Assembly (NCBI RefSeq): GCF_014696615.1
Contig: NZ_JACJQJ010000006.1
Span: 62,001 to 126,000, forward strand
Direction of reading: 5' to 3'
Length of the DNA: 64,000 bases
DNA from: Nostoc linckia FACHB-104
GTDB taxonomy: Bacteria > Cyanobacteriota > Cyanobacteriia > Cyanobacteriales > Nostocaceae
This document shows positions 8,321 to 17,604 of this stretch, in pieces. The notes under the pieces were generated by a model that had not been told where the DNA came from, did no database searches, and was given only the letters and a program-made list of their open reading frames with translations. Every line of letters starts with the position of its first letter. Within the stretch, counting starts at the first letter, position 1. Both the position numbers and the translations under genes were made by a program.

Positions 8321-8407
8321 TGTTAAAACCTGTGTAGATTTTGATTTTGCGGCCGCGGTCGCCAGACAATTTACCATAGCTGTTGAAGCTCATCACCTAA
8401 TTGATTG

Positions 8408-9790
8408 ATGGATAGTCAAGCGATGTTGTCTACCGGAAGCACTTCATCCTCTGCCAAAATTCAGTTCCTCCAGCGGCAAGCAGCCTCACTATTACTTTAC
8501 CAATCTGTTCTACAAAGCGAAGTGGGGATTGCCTTTCTGGATTTGTTGCAAGCGATACGATACACCGATGCTGATGGGCGAGGTTGCCTACAAGCCTACG
8601 GCAATTACTTTCACGCCTTGGCGGCGAGAAATCAAAATTGGGAAGATTACCTCATTACTCAAATTCTGATTGCGGAAAATCCCTTTACCAAGCTGGCTCA
8701 ACAGCAAGAATTTGAAGATATGCCCATTGCATTAGTCGCAGCAGCACAACATGATTTACACGTGTTGCAAAGTTTATATGAGTGCAGTAGCGCGGTTTTG
8801 AGTGAGTGCGTACAAACTGTAGCCCATCTACCAGTTTCACCAGTCGTTTGGTACAAAGAGCAAGATAAGACTGAAGTAGAAAAAGGCTTGGCGAAGCACC
8901 AGCAGGAAGCTAAAGCAATTGCGTCTCTTCATCATTCAGATCATTGGGCTGATGCGGTAGAGGATTTAGCAGCTTATTATCGTCAATTTGGTACAGGTTT
9001 ATTTGCCGAATATCGGGCTTTGCGCTGGCAAGGTGGTAAGTTTGTGGGTATTAAGCATCCTGACCCAGTCAAGCTGGATATACTTGCAGGTTATGAGTCA
9101 CAACGGGACGCTTTGTTAAAAAATACAGAGTTTTTATTAGCAGGGGAAGCGGCACTGCACGTATTACTTTATGGTAGTCGCGGTTCGGGAAAATCTTCCT
9201 TAATCAAAGCTTTGTTGAACGAGTATAGCGATCGCAATCTCCGTTTAGTAGAGGTAACAAAATCAGAATTGCGAGACTTGCCACTGATTGTAGAACAATT
9301 GCGGGGCGTACCACAGAAATTTATTATTTTTGTCGATGACCTTTCCTTTGAAGAAGATGACGATGCCTTTAAAGCACTAAAGGTAGTGTTAGAAGGAAAT
9401 TTAACCGCACGCCCTAAGAATGTAGTTGTCTATGCCACATCTAATCGCCGCCACTTGATTCGCGAGTTTTACACAGACAGGCCTGCGCCCAAAGATCACG
9501 AAGAAATCCATGTTTGGGATACCATGCAAGAGAAGCTTTCCTTTAGCGATCGCTTTGGTTTAACCTTGACCTTTGAGGGGGCAGATCAGAAAACATATTT
9601 AAAAATTGTCCAGCATTTAGCAGCACAAGCAGAAATTAATATTAGTCAAGAAGACTTGGAGTATCAAGCATTACAATGGGCTACTCGCCATAACGGTCGT
9701 TCTGGACGCACAGCAAGGCAATTTATAGATTTCTTAAAAGCTGACTTAACAGTTTTTGGTGCAAAAATTTATACATCCGAGCCTGAATAG
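8408..9790 (+). CDS. DUF815-type AAA ATPase
   Basis: A 460-residue P-loop protein. The N-terminal 200 residues are helical and of unknown role; the C-terminal half is a AAA-like ATPase matching DUF815 (PF05673). Walker A GSRGSGKSS occupies 256-264 and Walker B FIIFVDD 305-311, followed by an acidic FEEDDD loop. A sensor-like TSNRRHLI segment follows. The start is ATG 8408; a TTG directly before it is also in frame. Two further genes with an ATPase and a TerB-like domain follow on the same strand at 100-200 base spacings, so it may belong with them, though co-transcription is not proven. The biochemical role of DUF815 proteins is not well defined. Confidence 0.8.
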   Translation: MDSQAMLSTGSTSSSAKIQFLQRQAASLLLYQSVLQSEVGIAFLDLLQAIRYTDADGRGCLQAYGNYFHALAARNQNWEDYLITQILIAENPFTKLAQQQEFEDMPIALVAAAQHDLHVLQSLYECSSAVLSECVQTVAHLPVSPVVWYKEQDKTEVEKGLAKHQQEAKAIASLHHSDHWADAVEDLAAYYRQFGTGLFAEYRALRWQGGKFVGIKHPDPVKLDILAGYESQRDALLKNTEFLLAGEAALHVLLYGSRGSGKSSLIKALLNEYSDRNLRLVEVTKSELRDLPLIVEQLRGVPQKFIIFVDDLSFEEDDDAFKALKVVLEGNLTARPKNVVVYATSNRRHLIREFYTDRPAPKDHEEIHVWDTMQEKLSFSDRFGLTLTFEGADQKTYLKIVQHLAAQAEINISQEDLEYQALQWATRHNGRSGRTARQFIDFLKADLTVFGAKIYTSEPE

Positions 9791-9891
9791 TGCAATAGTG
9801 AGTTGTTAATTTCAATCTATAGCTATTTCTAGAACCATGTTATGTGCAAATCTTCACAACTGCAGACTTCCCAGGGACAAAGTGAGGGATC

Positions 9892-11211
9892 ATGTCCTTA
9901 AAAAGTAATGATTTTGACAATCTGACAAGGCTAAAAATAAGCAATATGCACTCAGCAGTATTAAGCAATCGATTATTTCTTGGAATAGTTGCCTTTAGTG
10001 TAAGTTTTGGTCTTAGTCTTGTCCCCAACTGGGATTTTTCTAAAGCCTTTGTCACAGGCATCATTACTGTAATATCTACCTATGCAGCCGCATTATCTGT
10101 AGATAAGCGGCGCAAAAGTCATGAAATGCTTATTTTAACTTCTCTGCGGAAGCGAATCAAAGAACAAGAAGAACTAAAGTCGCGAATTGCCAGAGAAATT
10201 CATCAAATTGAAGAACATCGCAATTCCTTATATACAGAATCAAAACACTTACAAAATAAAGTAGCTGAATCTCGCAATCAACGGGATAGTATTCAACGAG
10301 AACTCAGCACTTTTGCTGGTCAGAAAAAACAGTTAGAAAACGAAATTACTGTTCTTAGTACAGAAATTCATAACTTAGATCAAAATAAAGCAGAACTGAA
10401 TCATTCTGTTTCTATGCTCACTGCAGAAAAACGCCGTCTTGAATTAAACTGTAACGTTTCTCGTTCCGAAATTAATCAGTTACAGCATCAAATTAGCGAA
10501 CTTCTGCAAGAAAAACAAGAAATAGAAAATAATTTAACTCTTCTAGGTAGACTTAAACCCCAAATCGAAGAAAAACTTTACGAACTGCGAATAGAATTGC
10601 AAAATTTAGAAGTTGAATTTAACCAAAAAAATCAACTACTTCTGAGTAAATCAAATAGTAAAGAAAATATAGTATCTAGCTTGAATGATGTTCAAACTCA
10701 AATAGGAGAACAGCAAGCGGAACTCCAGAAATTACAAGCACAAATTTTCTTATTACAAGAAGAACGAGACTTGTTGCAAAGCCAAGTTTGGGAATTACTC
10801 CAGCAACTTGAAACACTTAATCCCGAACCTTTAGCAGATAAAAGACATGAAGAAAATTTAGAATTGTTTCCTTTTGCCGAATTAATTGAACCCATCGAAA
10901 CAACAGAAATAAAAACTCACACATCTGAGGCTTTATCTGAAGAGTGGCTTCATTTCCTAGAGCAGCTACAAAACCATGAAGTTGAGGTCATAACAGCTCT
11001 ATTATCCCAAGAAAATACCCAAAGTACCATTAAACAGATTGCCGAAGCAAATATTACTATGCCCAATCTATTAGTAGATTCAATCAATGGTAAATCAAAT
11101 GATACATTGGGCGAATTAATTATTAATACAAATGTTGAACCAGCAGAAATTTATCCAGAATATATCAGCAATGTGAAAAAATTGCTGGATCACTATCAAG
11201 AACATACATAA
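9892..11211 (+). CDS. Membrane-anchored coiled-coil protein with TerB-C-like C-terminus
   Basis: A 439-residue protein with two N-terminal membrane segments (about 26-46 and 50-68). A long coiled coil follows (about 80-305), rich in Glu, Gln, Lys and Leu heptads. The C-terminal region (about 345-435) reads EEWLHFLEQLQNHEVEVITAL, then MPNLLVDSINGKSNDTLGE, like the TerB-C domain (PF15615) with its characteristic iNe-x-a-x-D-x-iGe pattern. TerB-C proteins occur with BrxC/BrxD-like ATPases in predicted stress or phage-defence modules, and exactly such an ATPase gene starts 197 bases downstream. The TerB-C call is by pattern recognition and should be tested by profile search; the membrane/coiled-coil architecture is plain. 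Confidence 0.68.
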   Translation: MSLKSNDFDNLTRLKISNMHSAVLSNRLFLGIVAFSVSFGLSLVPNWDFSKAFVTGIITVISTYAAALSVDKRRKSHEMLILTSLRKRIKEQEELKSRIAREIHQIEEHRNSLYTESKHLQNKVAESRNQRDSIQRELSTFAGQKKQLENEITVLSTEIHNLDQNKAELNHSVSMLTAEKRRLELNCNVSRSEINQLQHQISELLQEKQEIENNLTLLGRLKPQIEEKLYELRIELQNLEVEFNQKNQLLLSKSNSKENIVSSLNDVQTQIGEQQAELQKLQAQIFLLQEERDLLQSQVWELLQQLETLNPEPLADKRHEENLELFPFAELIEPIETTEIKTHTSEALSEEWLHFLEQLQNHEVEVITALLSQENTQSTIKQIAEANITMPNLLVDSINGKSNDTLGELIINTNVEPAEIYPEYISNVKKLLDHYQEHT

Positions 11212-11408
11212 TAGCCCAAAATAATACGTCAAATTATTGATTTAACTGGCAGTTTCGTAAGCAACATTGCATTGCTATAAGTAGATTATCTGTACCAAAT
11301 TTATTAAAATATTCATACCATTGTAAAATTATTATAAGGTATGGTATATACCTGACTTAACTTGCTGGCTAAAAGCCTCTGCTTTCAAAATCAGGTGAGA
11401 TCAACTAC

Positions 11409-12743
11409 ATGGCAAAGCTCAAACTCTCGAAAAAAATATCCACTGCTTTAATTAATTCCCTAGGCGCAGGAGTAGTACCCCGATTAGGAGTTGAACATAT
11501 AGCAGTAGGTCGGGAACAAGAACTCAAAAGCCTATTACAGAATCTCGATGATATTGCAGAAGGGGTATCGGCATTTCGGTTTATAATTGGCAACTACGGT
11601 TCTGGTAAAAGCTTCATTCTACAATTGCTTCGCAGCCGGGCTATGGAACAAGGTTTTGTAGTAGCGGATGCAGATTTATCCTCAGAACGCCGCCTAGCAG
11701 GAAGCAACAATGAAGGGTTAGCAACCTATCGCGAATTAATGAGTCGTCTCGCTACAAAAACTCGTCCCGATGGTGGTGCTTTAGTCTCAATTTTGGAAGG
11801 ATGGATTAATAAAATTCAACAAGAAGTAGCTAAAGAAACTAGCTTACGTCCCAATGATGAAGGCTTTGATGACAAAGTTGAGGAAAAAATTCGGGAAGTT
11901 GTTCAGTATATTGAAGATTTAGTCCACGGTTTTGATTTTGGCAGCGTCATTATTGCTTATTGGCGTGGTTATCGCTTGGATGATGATAATCTCAAAAATG
12001 CTGCCATGCGTTGGTTGCGGGGAGAATTTACCACCAAAATTGAAGCGAAAGCCGCTTTAGGTGTGCGTGTAATCATTGATGATGATAGTTGGTATGATTA
12101 CATTAAACTATTAGCTAAATTTGTCGCGGAGATTGGTTATAAAGGGCTATTAGTTCTTGTTGATGAATCCGTACATTTATATCAAATATCTACTACAGTA
12201 ACGCGGGAGAAAAATTATAATCGACTCCTCGCGATGTTTAACGACACCATGCAGTGCAAAGCCGAACATCTCGGTATTTTTATTGGTGGGACTACAAAAT
12301 TTTTAGAAGACCAAAATCGGGGATTATTTGCAGACCAAGCTTGGCGCAGACGTACTAAAGAAAGCCGCTTTGTTACTCAAGCTGGAGTACAAGAATATTC
12401 TGGGCCAGTTATCAGGCTCAATCCTTTAAGTAAAGAAGAGATCCTCACGCTATTGCAGCGTATAACTGAGATTCATGCTCAAAATTTTGGCTACGAAAAG
12501 ACTTTGAGTAATCGCGAGTTAAATGAATTTGTCAAAGAAATTGTTAATCGTTTAGGCGCAGAAGCTTTGCTGACACCAGGAGAGATTGTCAGAGATTTTA
12601 TTAGTGTATTGAATATTCTGCATCACAACCCCAAAATGCTATTTTCTCAATTGATTCATGACTCTAAATTTAAGCCCACGATTGCGGGAAAAGATGCAAG
12701 TCTAGATGAGGATGAGGATAATGCAGCAGAATTTAGTTTGTAA
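11409..12743 (+). CDS. BrxC/BrxD-like (DUF2791) P-loop ATPase
   Basis: A 444-residue ATPase resembling the BREX ATP-binding domain family (PF10923, DUF2791). Walker A GNYGSGKSF is at 61-69 and Walker B GLLVLVDES at 246-254. The motif ADADLSSERRL near 86-96 and the ARM-like GPVIRLNPLSKEEI region fit the family. It ends in a short acidic tail (DEDEDNAAE). The nearest upstream gene encodes a membrane-anchored TerB-C-like protein. None of the usual BREX partners (PglX methylase, PglZ, BrxL) or the helicase often seen with DUF2791 is present in the window. I infer a minimal, possibly membrane-tethered, defence or DNA-transaction module. Confidence 0.8.
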   Translation: MAKLKLSKKISTALINSLGAGVVPRLGVEHIAVGREQELKSLLQNLDDIAEGVSAFRFIIGNYGSGKSFILQLLRSRAMEQGFVVADADLSSERRLAGSNNEGLATYRELMSRLATKTRPDGGALVSILEGWINKIQQEVAKETSLRPNDEGFDDKVEEKIREVVQYIEDLVHGFDFGSVIIAYWRGYRLDDDNLKNAAMRWLRGEFTTKIEAKAALGVRVIIDDDSWYDYIKLLAKFVAEIGYKGLLVLVDESVHLYQISTTVTREKNYNRLLAMFNDTMQCKAEHLGIFIGGTTKFLEDQNRGLFADQAWRRRTKESRFVTQAGVQEYSGPVIRLNPLSKEEILTLLQRITEIHAQNFGYEKTLSNRELNEFVKEIVNRLGAEALLTPGEIVRDFISVLNILHHNPKMLFSQLIHDSKFKPTIAGKDASLDEDEDNAAEFSL

Positions 12744-12761
12744 TTTTCAATTTGTAGGGGA

Positions 12762-12968
12762 TTATGCCCGCAGAATCGTGATATTACCATGATGGGCAGC
12801 GGTTACTGGTAAAAGCATAGGATGTCCTTCGACCATCATCAATTCGGGATTTGAACATCGCAGCACCGCCGCCCAATCTTATGGCCCTTCATGTTTTTCG
12901 ATGGTTCTATCCCATCGCACAGACTGAATTTTCTTTAATGTTTCCTGGGATAATTCTACCAGCTTCAT
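12762..12968 (-). pseudogene. Small hypothetical gene interrupted by an in-frame stop
   Basis: Reading from ATG 12968 gives 29 codons (MKLVELSQETLKK...), then TAA, and then in the same frame 38 more codons with coding-like composition (DWAAVLRCSNPELMMVEG, HPMLLPVTAAHHGNITILRA) to a second stop. The open frame after the stop and its natural composition suggest one 68-residue gene with a nonsense mutation. I do not recognise the family. It could instead be a fragment left from a larger gene. Confidence 0.45.
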
Positions 12969-13362
12969 CTTTAATTTAGGCTAGTCAGTAGTGATTAAGG
13001 AGTATTCTCTATTTTCGATCGGTCAAAACTATCATCAATTAAAACACTGACAAATCTAGATATTTACCTTTACTAGCAAGTTACTTTACACGCTTTCTAA
13101 AGCAACACAATATCCGATAATTTACGGAGAGTTAATTTATTAACAGCGTTTTTCTTAATTAGCCATTATAGAACTAACTTAGGGCAGTTTTGTGTGAATT
13201 TGTAAGGTTTTCATAGACAGAGTAACGCTAGGATTTTTTTAATTTAATTCGCCACAAATTTAGATAATTTAGTTCTTAATTAAGCTATTTATCCATTAAA
13301 TCCGGGTCAAATCTTGAATAAATCCTCTCCTGTGCTGAAATTTCGCTTATAGATGCCAAATC

Positions 13363-13497
13363 TTATCCTTGGGAACGTTTAAGCGAACCATCAGCATATA
13401 GTTCTAGTGGTACTAGCTGAAGCTTCCCATTAACTTTTACTTGAGAGTAAACTACTTTTACTAGGGGAGCATTATTTTGGTTATAACGTACAGACAT
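13363..13497 (-). CDS. Small hypothetical protein, 44 residues
   Basis: ATG at 13497 is preceded on the minus strand by a GAGGG ribosome-site-like stretch about eight bases upstream. The product starts MSVRYNQNNAPLVKVVYSQV and ends LYADGSLKRSQG. It alternates hydrophobic and polar residues like a small beta-rich protein, with no signal peptide or membrane segment. I do not recognise a family. The ribosome site and balanced composition argue that it is real, but its length makes chance possible. Confidence 0.45.
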   Translation of the reverse strand: MSVRYNQNNAPLVKVVYSQVKVNGKLQLVPLELYADGSLKRSQG

Positions 13498-13858
13498 AAT
13501 TTCTTACCCTCTTTATAAACTTATAATCTTTTGAAGTTATATTACCCATAATCTACTCAATTTATGCCTGAGTAGTATTGCCTCTTCTGTATGATTATTT
13601 ATCGTACTTTGGAATTAATAATACTGGTTAAAGATAGATATAAGTATGTCTTGGTGAAGATAAAGATTTAAAAAATATTTTCAGTACTATCTACGGGAAA
13701 ATTCTGTCACAAGATGGTTAACAACAGATGATCATCAGAAACTTATACCGCCCTCATCTGTAATATCATTGCTAATAACAGAACTCGATCTGACTTGGCT
13801 CACATCTTTAACTTCACAGTCACAGGGTTGATTTCCGCAAGTTGCGACTACTAAAACC

Positions 13859-16800
13859 ATGAACACTACGTCCGAATTGTATACTCGCCTAGAGAATTAC
13901 TATCAGCAAATCAAAACAATTATTCTTAGCCGTCAGAATCCCATTACTGGTTTGCTACCTGCGAGTACAGCTATAACAGCCCACGGTGATTATACAGATG
14001 CCTGGGTGCGAGACAATGTTTATAGCATTTTGGCAGTGTGGGGTTTAGCACTTGCGTACCGCAAAATTGATGAAAATAAAGGCTACACCTATGAACTAGA
14101 ACATAGTGCAATCAAGCTGATGCGTGGATTGCTGTTTGCAATGATGCGACAAGTTCATAAAGTAGAAAGATTTAAACATACTCAGTCACCATTAGATGGC
14201 TTACATGCAAAATACAACACTGCTACTGGTGATATTGTGGTAGGTGATGATGAGTGGGGACATTTACAAATAGATGCAACATCAATATTTTTGTTGATGT
14301 TGGCTCAAATGACCGCCTCAGGATTGCAAATAATTTATACCATTGATGAAGTTAATTTTGTTCAAAATTTGGTGTACTACATTGGACGAGCCTATCGCAC
14401 ACCAGATTACGGCATTTGGGAACGTGGTAACAAAATAAATCGTGGTAATGCGGAGTTAAACGCTAGTTCTGTCGGAATGGCTAAAGCGGCGTTAGAAGCC
14501 ATCAACGGGTTAGATTTATTTGGCGTGCGTGGAAGCCAAGCTTCAGTAATTCATGTTCTCCCAGATGAAATTGCGCGCGCTCGCTTAACGTTAGAATCGC
14601 TATTACCTAGAGAATCTGGCTCAAAAGAAATTGATGCGGCGCTGTTGAGTATTATTAGTTTCCCCGCCTTTGCAGTAGAAGACGAGAAACTACGGGGACG
14701 CACCCTGAACGATATTATTAACAAACTCCAAGGTAAATACGGCTGTAAACGCTTCTTGCGAGACGGACACCAAACCGTTTTAGAAGATAACCAACGTCTA
14801 CATTATGAACCTTGGGAACTCAAGCAATTTGAGCATATAGAGTGTGAATGGCCTTTATTTTTCACTTATTTATTGTTAGATGGCTTGTTTCGCAACGATA
14901 AAGCACAAGTTGAATATTACCAGGAGCGCTTAGAAGTCTTACTTGTAGAACGCGATGGCTTGCAGTTATTACCAGAACTATATTATGTTGCCGAGGAGAA
15001 TATAGAAGCGGAAAAAGCTGCACCTCAAAGTCAACCTCGGTTACCGAATGAAAATGTCCCTTTAGTATGGGCCCAAAGTTTATATTTGCTTGCCCAAATG
15101 TTAAATGATGGACTAATTGCTATTGGTGATATTGACCCTTTGGGTAGATATTTATCTATCGGTAAACAAAGAGAATCCCTTGTACAAATTGCCTTGATTG
15201 CAGAAGATGAAGATTTACAAGCAAAACTCGAAGTTTACGGCATTGAAACTCAAACACCTAAGCAATTAGAACCAATACAAGTGAGAAATGCAGGGGATCT
15301 TTCCGCTATTTATACCCAAATTGGACGCAATGATAAACTGGGGTTAACAGGTAGGCCAGTGCGCCGCTTACGCAGTTTGACGACATCCCGCATTTTTCGG
15401 ATTCTCGACCAAACAATTGTATTTTTACCATCTTTCTTAGATGCCCAACAGTTTTACTTAACTCTTGATTACCATTTCTTGCTCGATCAAATTAGGAGTG
15501 AACTCGCTTATATTCAAAAATACTGGAGTGATTTAGGTCGCCCTACTCTCACTTTGATGTTAACTCATACCATGTTAGAAATCGGTTCTGATGCCTTATT
15601 AGAATTAATGCAAGAACTCAAAGATGGTGTGTGTCATGGAGTCAGAGTAAAATTAGGGCGATTAAATCAGCTAATGTTAACAGCAGCAATTCAAAGAATT
15701 GATTTTCTGCCAGATGATGAATTTTCGCTACCTGCGGTTAAAGATGCGGCGTTACATTGCTATTATTTGGCATATCATCCTGGAAAAAACTGGCAATTAG
15801 AGCATACCCAAGAATTCCAAATGGAATGTGAAACGAACTTGGGATTTTTACTATCTGCTTTACGTGCTTGCGAAAATATTTACGAGCAAATTGAGTTATT
15901 GCAGACTTTAACCCGCTTGCAAGGACTAGATTTTGATACTGGGTTTGGTGGGCCTAAGTCTATTGTCACAGTAGACAATTTACTTGATGAAGTATATACC
16001 AAAGCTGGGGATTTAGGACTTTGGGCGATCGTGCGCCGGGTTGCAGGTTTGCGACAAATGGTAGATATTGGTTTGTCCGATGCTGTCACCAGTATTTTGG
16101 TTAGGGGTAAGCAAATTTCTGTAGGTAGAGCTTACAGCGAAGATTCATTAATCGCAGTTCCCAAGTCTCACCATGAAATAGCCGAGAAGATTAATAACTT
16201 TTGTCGTGAAGATATTCGCGATCGCGTTCTGACTCAAGAGATTATCATCTATCTGGGTGTATTAATTAGAGCAGAACCCGAATTATTTCAAGGATTGCTG
16301 ACGTTGAAAGTCGGCTACCTCATCCTTTTAATTACCAGCAAACTAGCCAGAGAATTAAAAGTAACTCAAGATGAAGCCTATGAATACTTAATGCAACTGT
16401 CGCCGTTTGAAGTCAAGACGCGTTTACAAAATGTCTTAGCTGAATATGCGGGGATGAGTAAGCTTTTACGCCAGCAAGAATCACTGCACGTCAAACAAAA
16501 AGAAAGTGATATTGATTGGGTATTACCATTTACCAATGATGCGGACATTGAAGTACCAGCAGGCGGATGGCGGCGATTCCGTCAAGCTGAAGGCGCAACC
16601 GGACGCGTACCCAAAGACTTTTTTCAGCAAGTTTGGCTATTGATGAAACATTGCAAAGGTATAGTGATTGGCGATAAATTAGAACGCCGCAATCGCTTGG
16701 ATAGTGAATTAATGCTGTCAGAAATGACACCAGGAGAAAGAAATTTTGCTTTATTAGTTGAGCATCTACTCAATAAAATTGAGGCTCCAGAATACCGCCA

Positions 16801-17065
16801 AGTTAATATCGAAGCATTAGTTGAGTTAGCTACGATCGCCGCCAGTAACCCTAAGCTGCAAATAGAAGAATATATTGTGTTGGATGTATTGATTGGTCAT
16901 GCCGTCAGATTAGCATGGTTAGATGCCCATCCCGAAAGAGGCGATCGCTATGATGAAGATAAAGCGAATGCTTGGCGATCGTTTTACAATACTTCTCCTA
17001 GAGATTGCGCTAGCTATATTTTGAAAGCCTTCCGCTTCTTGACGGAGTTTGTCCAAGAGTTATAA
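13859..17065 (+). CDS. GH15-like / phosphorylase-kinase alpha-like protein
   Basis: A 1068-residue soluble protein. The N-terminal half matches glycoside hydrolase family 15-type (alpha/alpha)6 barrels in the variant shared with phosphorylase kinase alpha/beta subunits: GLLPAST...HGDYTDAWVRDNVYSI at about 28-56, HAKYNTATGDIVVGDDEWGH near 118-137, and repeated helical-hairpin segments (YEPWELKQFEHIECEWPLFF). The C-terminal half is helical and resembles the regulatory region of phosphorylase kinase. No signal peptide is present. Substrate and activity are unknown in cyanobacteria; a role in glycogen or other glucan metabolism is a guess from the family. It stands alone, with a MITE-like element directly after its stop. 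Confidence 0.75.
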   Translation: MNTTSELYTRLENYYQQIKTIILSRQNPITGLLPASTAITAHGDYTDAWVRDNVYSILAVWGLALAYRKIDENKGYTYELEHSAIKLMRGLLFAMMRQVHKVERFKHTQSPLDGLHAKYNTATGDIVVGDDEWGHLQIDATSIFLLMLAQMTASGLQIIYTIDEVNFVQNLVYYIGRAYRTPDYGIWERGNKINRGNAELNASSVGMAKAALEAINGLDLFGVRGSQASVIHVLPDEIARARLTLESLLPRESGSKEIDAALLSIISFPAFAVEDEKLRGRTLNDIINKLQGKYGCKRFLRDGHQTVLEDNQRLHYEPWELKQFEHIECEWPLFFTYLLLDGLFRNDKAQVEYYQERLEVLLVERDGLQLLPELYYVAEENIEAEKAAPQSQPRLPNENVPLVWAQSLYLLAQMLNDGLIAIGDIDPLGRYLSIGKQRESLVQIALIAEDEDLQAKLEVYGIETQTPKQLEPIQVRNAGDLSAIYTQIGRNDKLGLTGRPVRRLRSLTTSRIFRILDQTIVFLPSFLDAQQFYLTLDYHFLLDQIRSELAYIQKYWSDLGRPTLTLMLTHTMLEIGSDALLELMQELKDGVCHGVRVKLGRLNQLMLTAAIQRIDFLPDDEFSLPAVKDAALHCYYLAYHPGKNWQLEHTQEFQMECETNLGFLLSALRACENIYEQIELLQTLTRLQGLDFDTGFGGPKSIVTVDNLLDEVYTKAGDLGLWAIVRRVAGLRQMVDIGLSDAVTSILVRGKQISVGRAYSEDSLIAVPKSHHEIAEKINNFCREDIRDRVLTQEIIIYLGVLIRAEPELFQGLLTLKVGYLILLITSKLARELKVTQDEAYEYLMQLSPFEVKTRLQNVLAEYAGMSKLLRQQESLHVKQKESDIDWVLPFTNDADIEVPAGGWRRFRQAEGATGRVPKDFFQQVWLLMKHCKGIVIGDKLERRNRLDSELMLSEMTPGERNFALLVEHLLNKIEAPEYRQVNIEALVELATIAASNPKLQIEEYIVLDVLIGHAVRLAWLDAHPERGDRYDEDKANAWRSFYNTSPRDCASYILKAFRFLTEFVQEL

Positions 17066-17070
17066 ACACA

Positions 17071-17183
17071 TATAGCAATCCTATTTCTGTTGTGAACAAT
17101 ATCGGTTTTGGTTGTTGACTGTCAACGGTTAACTGTCAACAACCATGCATGTAATATTTCACAAATCATTTAGGATTGCTATA
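17071..17183. mobile_element. MITE-like element with 13-bp terminal inverted repeats
   Basis: The ends are perfect inverted repeats: TATAGCAATCCTA at 17071-17083 and TAGGATTGCTATA at 17171-17183. An inner palindrome with arms GGTTGTTGAC and GTCAACAACC forms a second stem. It is 113 bases long, non-coding, and starts six bases after the stop of the GH15-like gene. This layout fits a miniature inverted-repeat transposable element; no transposase of a parent element is in the window. Confidence 0.7.
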
Positions 17184-17238
17184 GGGAAAAACAGGTAAGC
17201 ACAACTTCCTACTTTGCTAACCTCTGTGTAAAAAATAT

Positions 17239-17261
17239 CCCCCTGATTACTAAGTAGGGGG
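17239..17261 (-). terminator. Rho-independent terminator of the YkvA gene
   Basis: CCCCCT...AGGGGG hairpin. On the minus strand it is followed by ATATTTTTT, and it lies 29 bases beyond the stop of the YkvA-type gene. Confidence 0.7.
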
Positions 17262-17289
17262 TTGGTCAAATTTTATATTTTTTAAAAAA

Positions 17290-17604
17290 CTACTTGACAG
17301 AGACAGCATCAACATCGACAGTATTTCCGGTGGCGCTATAACTCTCAGTGGTAGGAGTGGTATTAGTTTCTACATAACCCTTCCGAGCTTTCCAGCCTTC
17401 AATAACTAATCCAGATACCTCAGTCACTAGCAGGGTCAGCAGTAAAATATCATCAATTTCTCCCACAATGGGAATAAAATCTGGAGCGATATCAATGGGA
17501 CTGACAATGTAAACTAGTGTTCCTAAAATGACCCACCAACGGTATTTGGGATTACGAAGTAAATTTCGATACCAATTGTAAACTGATTCAAGTGAAAATT
17601 TCAT
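17290..17604 (-). CDS. YkvA-family (DUF1232) membrane protein
   Basis: A 104-residue protein with the DUF1232 signature: YRWWVILGTLVYIVSPIDIA followed by PDFIPIVGEIDDILLL, a hydrophobic hairpin near residues 22-62. The C-terminus is polar. Family members are small membrane proteins of unknown function. ATG 17604 is preceded by a GGAGGTT stretch at a suitable distance, which supports this start. A hairpin terminator follows the gene. Confidence 0.85.
   Translation of the reverse strand: MKFSLESVYNWYRNLLRNPKYRWWVILGTLVYIVSPIDIAPDFIPIVGEIDDILLLTLLVTEVSGLVIEGWKARKGYVETNTTPTTESYSATGNTVDVDAVSVK

Larger units (their letters stand above)
12744..13858. other. Gene-poor gap downstream of the DUF2791 ATPase
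   Basis: Contains a broken small minus-strand gene (12762-12968) and a 44-residue minus-strand ORF (13363-13497), listed separately. The rest is AT-rich and I see no other supported feature. Confidence 0.6.

Noticed and set aside
11340-11400. Possible terminator between the TerB-C-like and DUF2791 genes
   Set aside because: The only palindromes there (AGGTAT...ATACCT) are short and lack a T-run.
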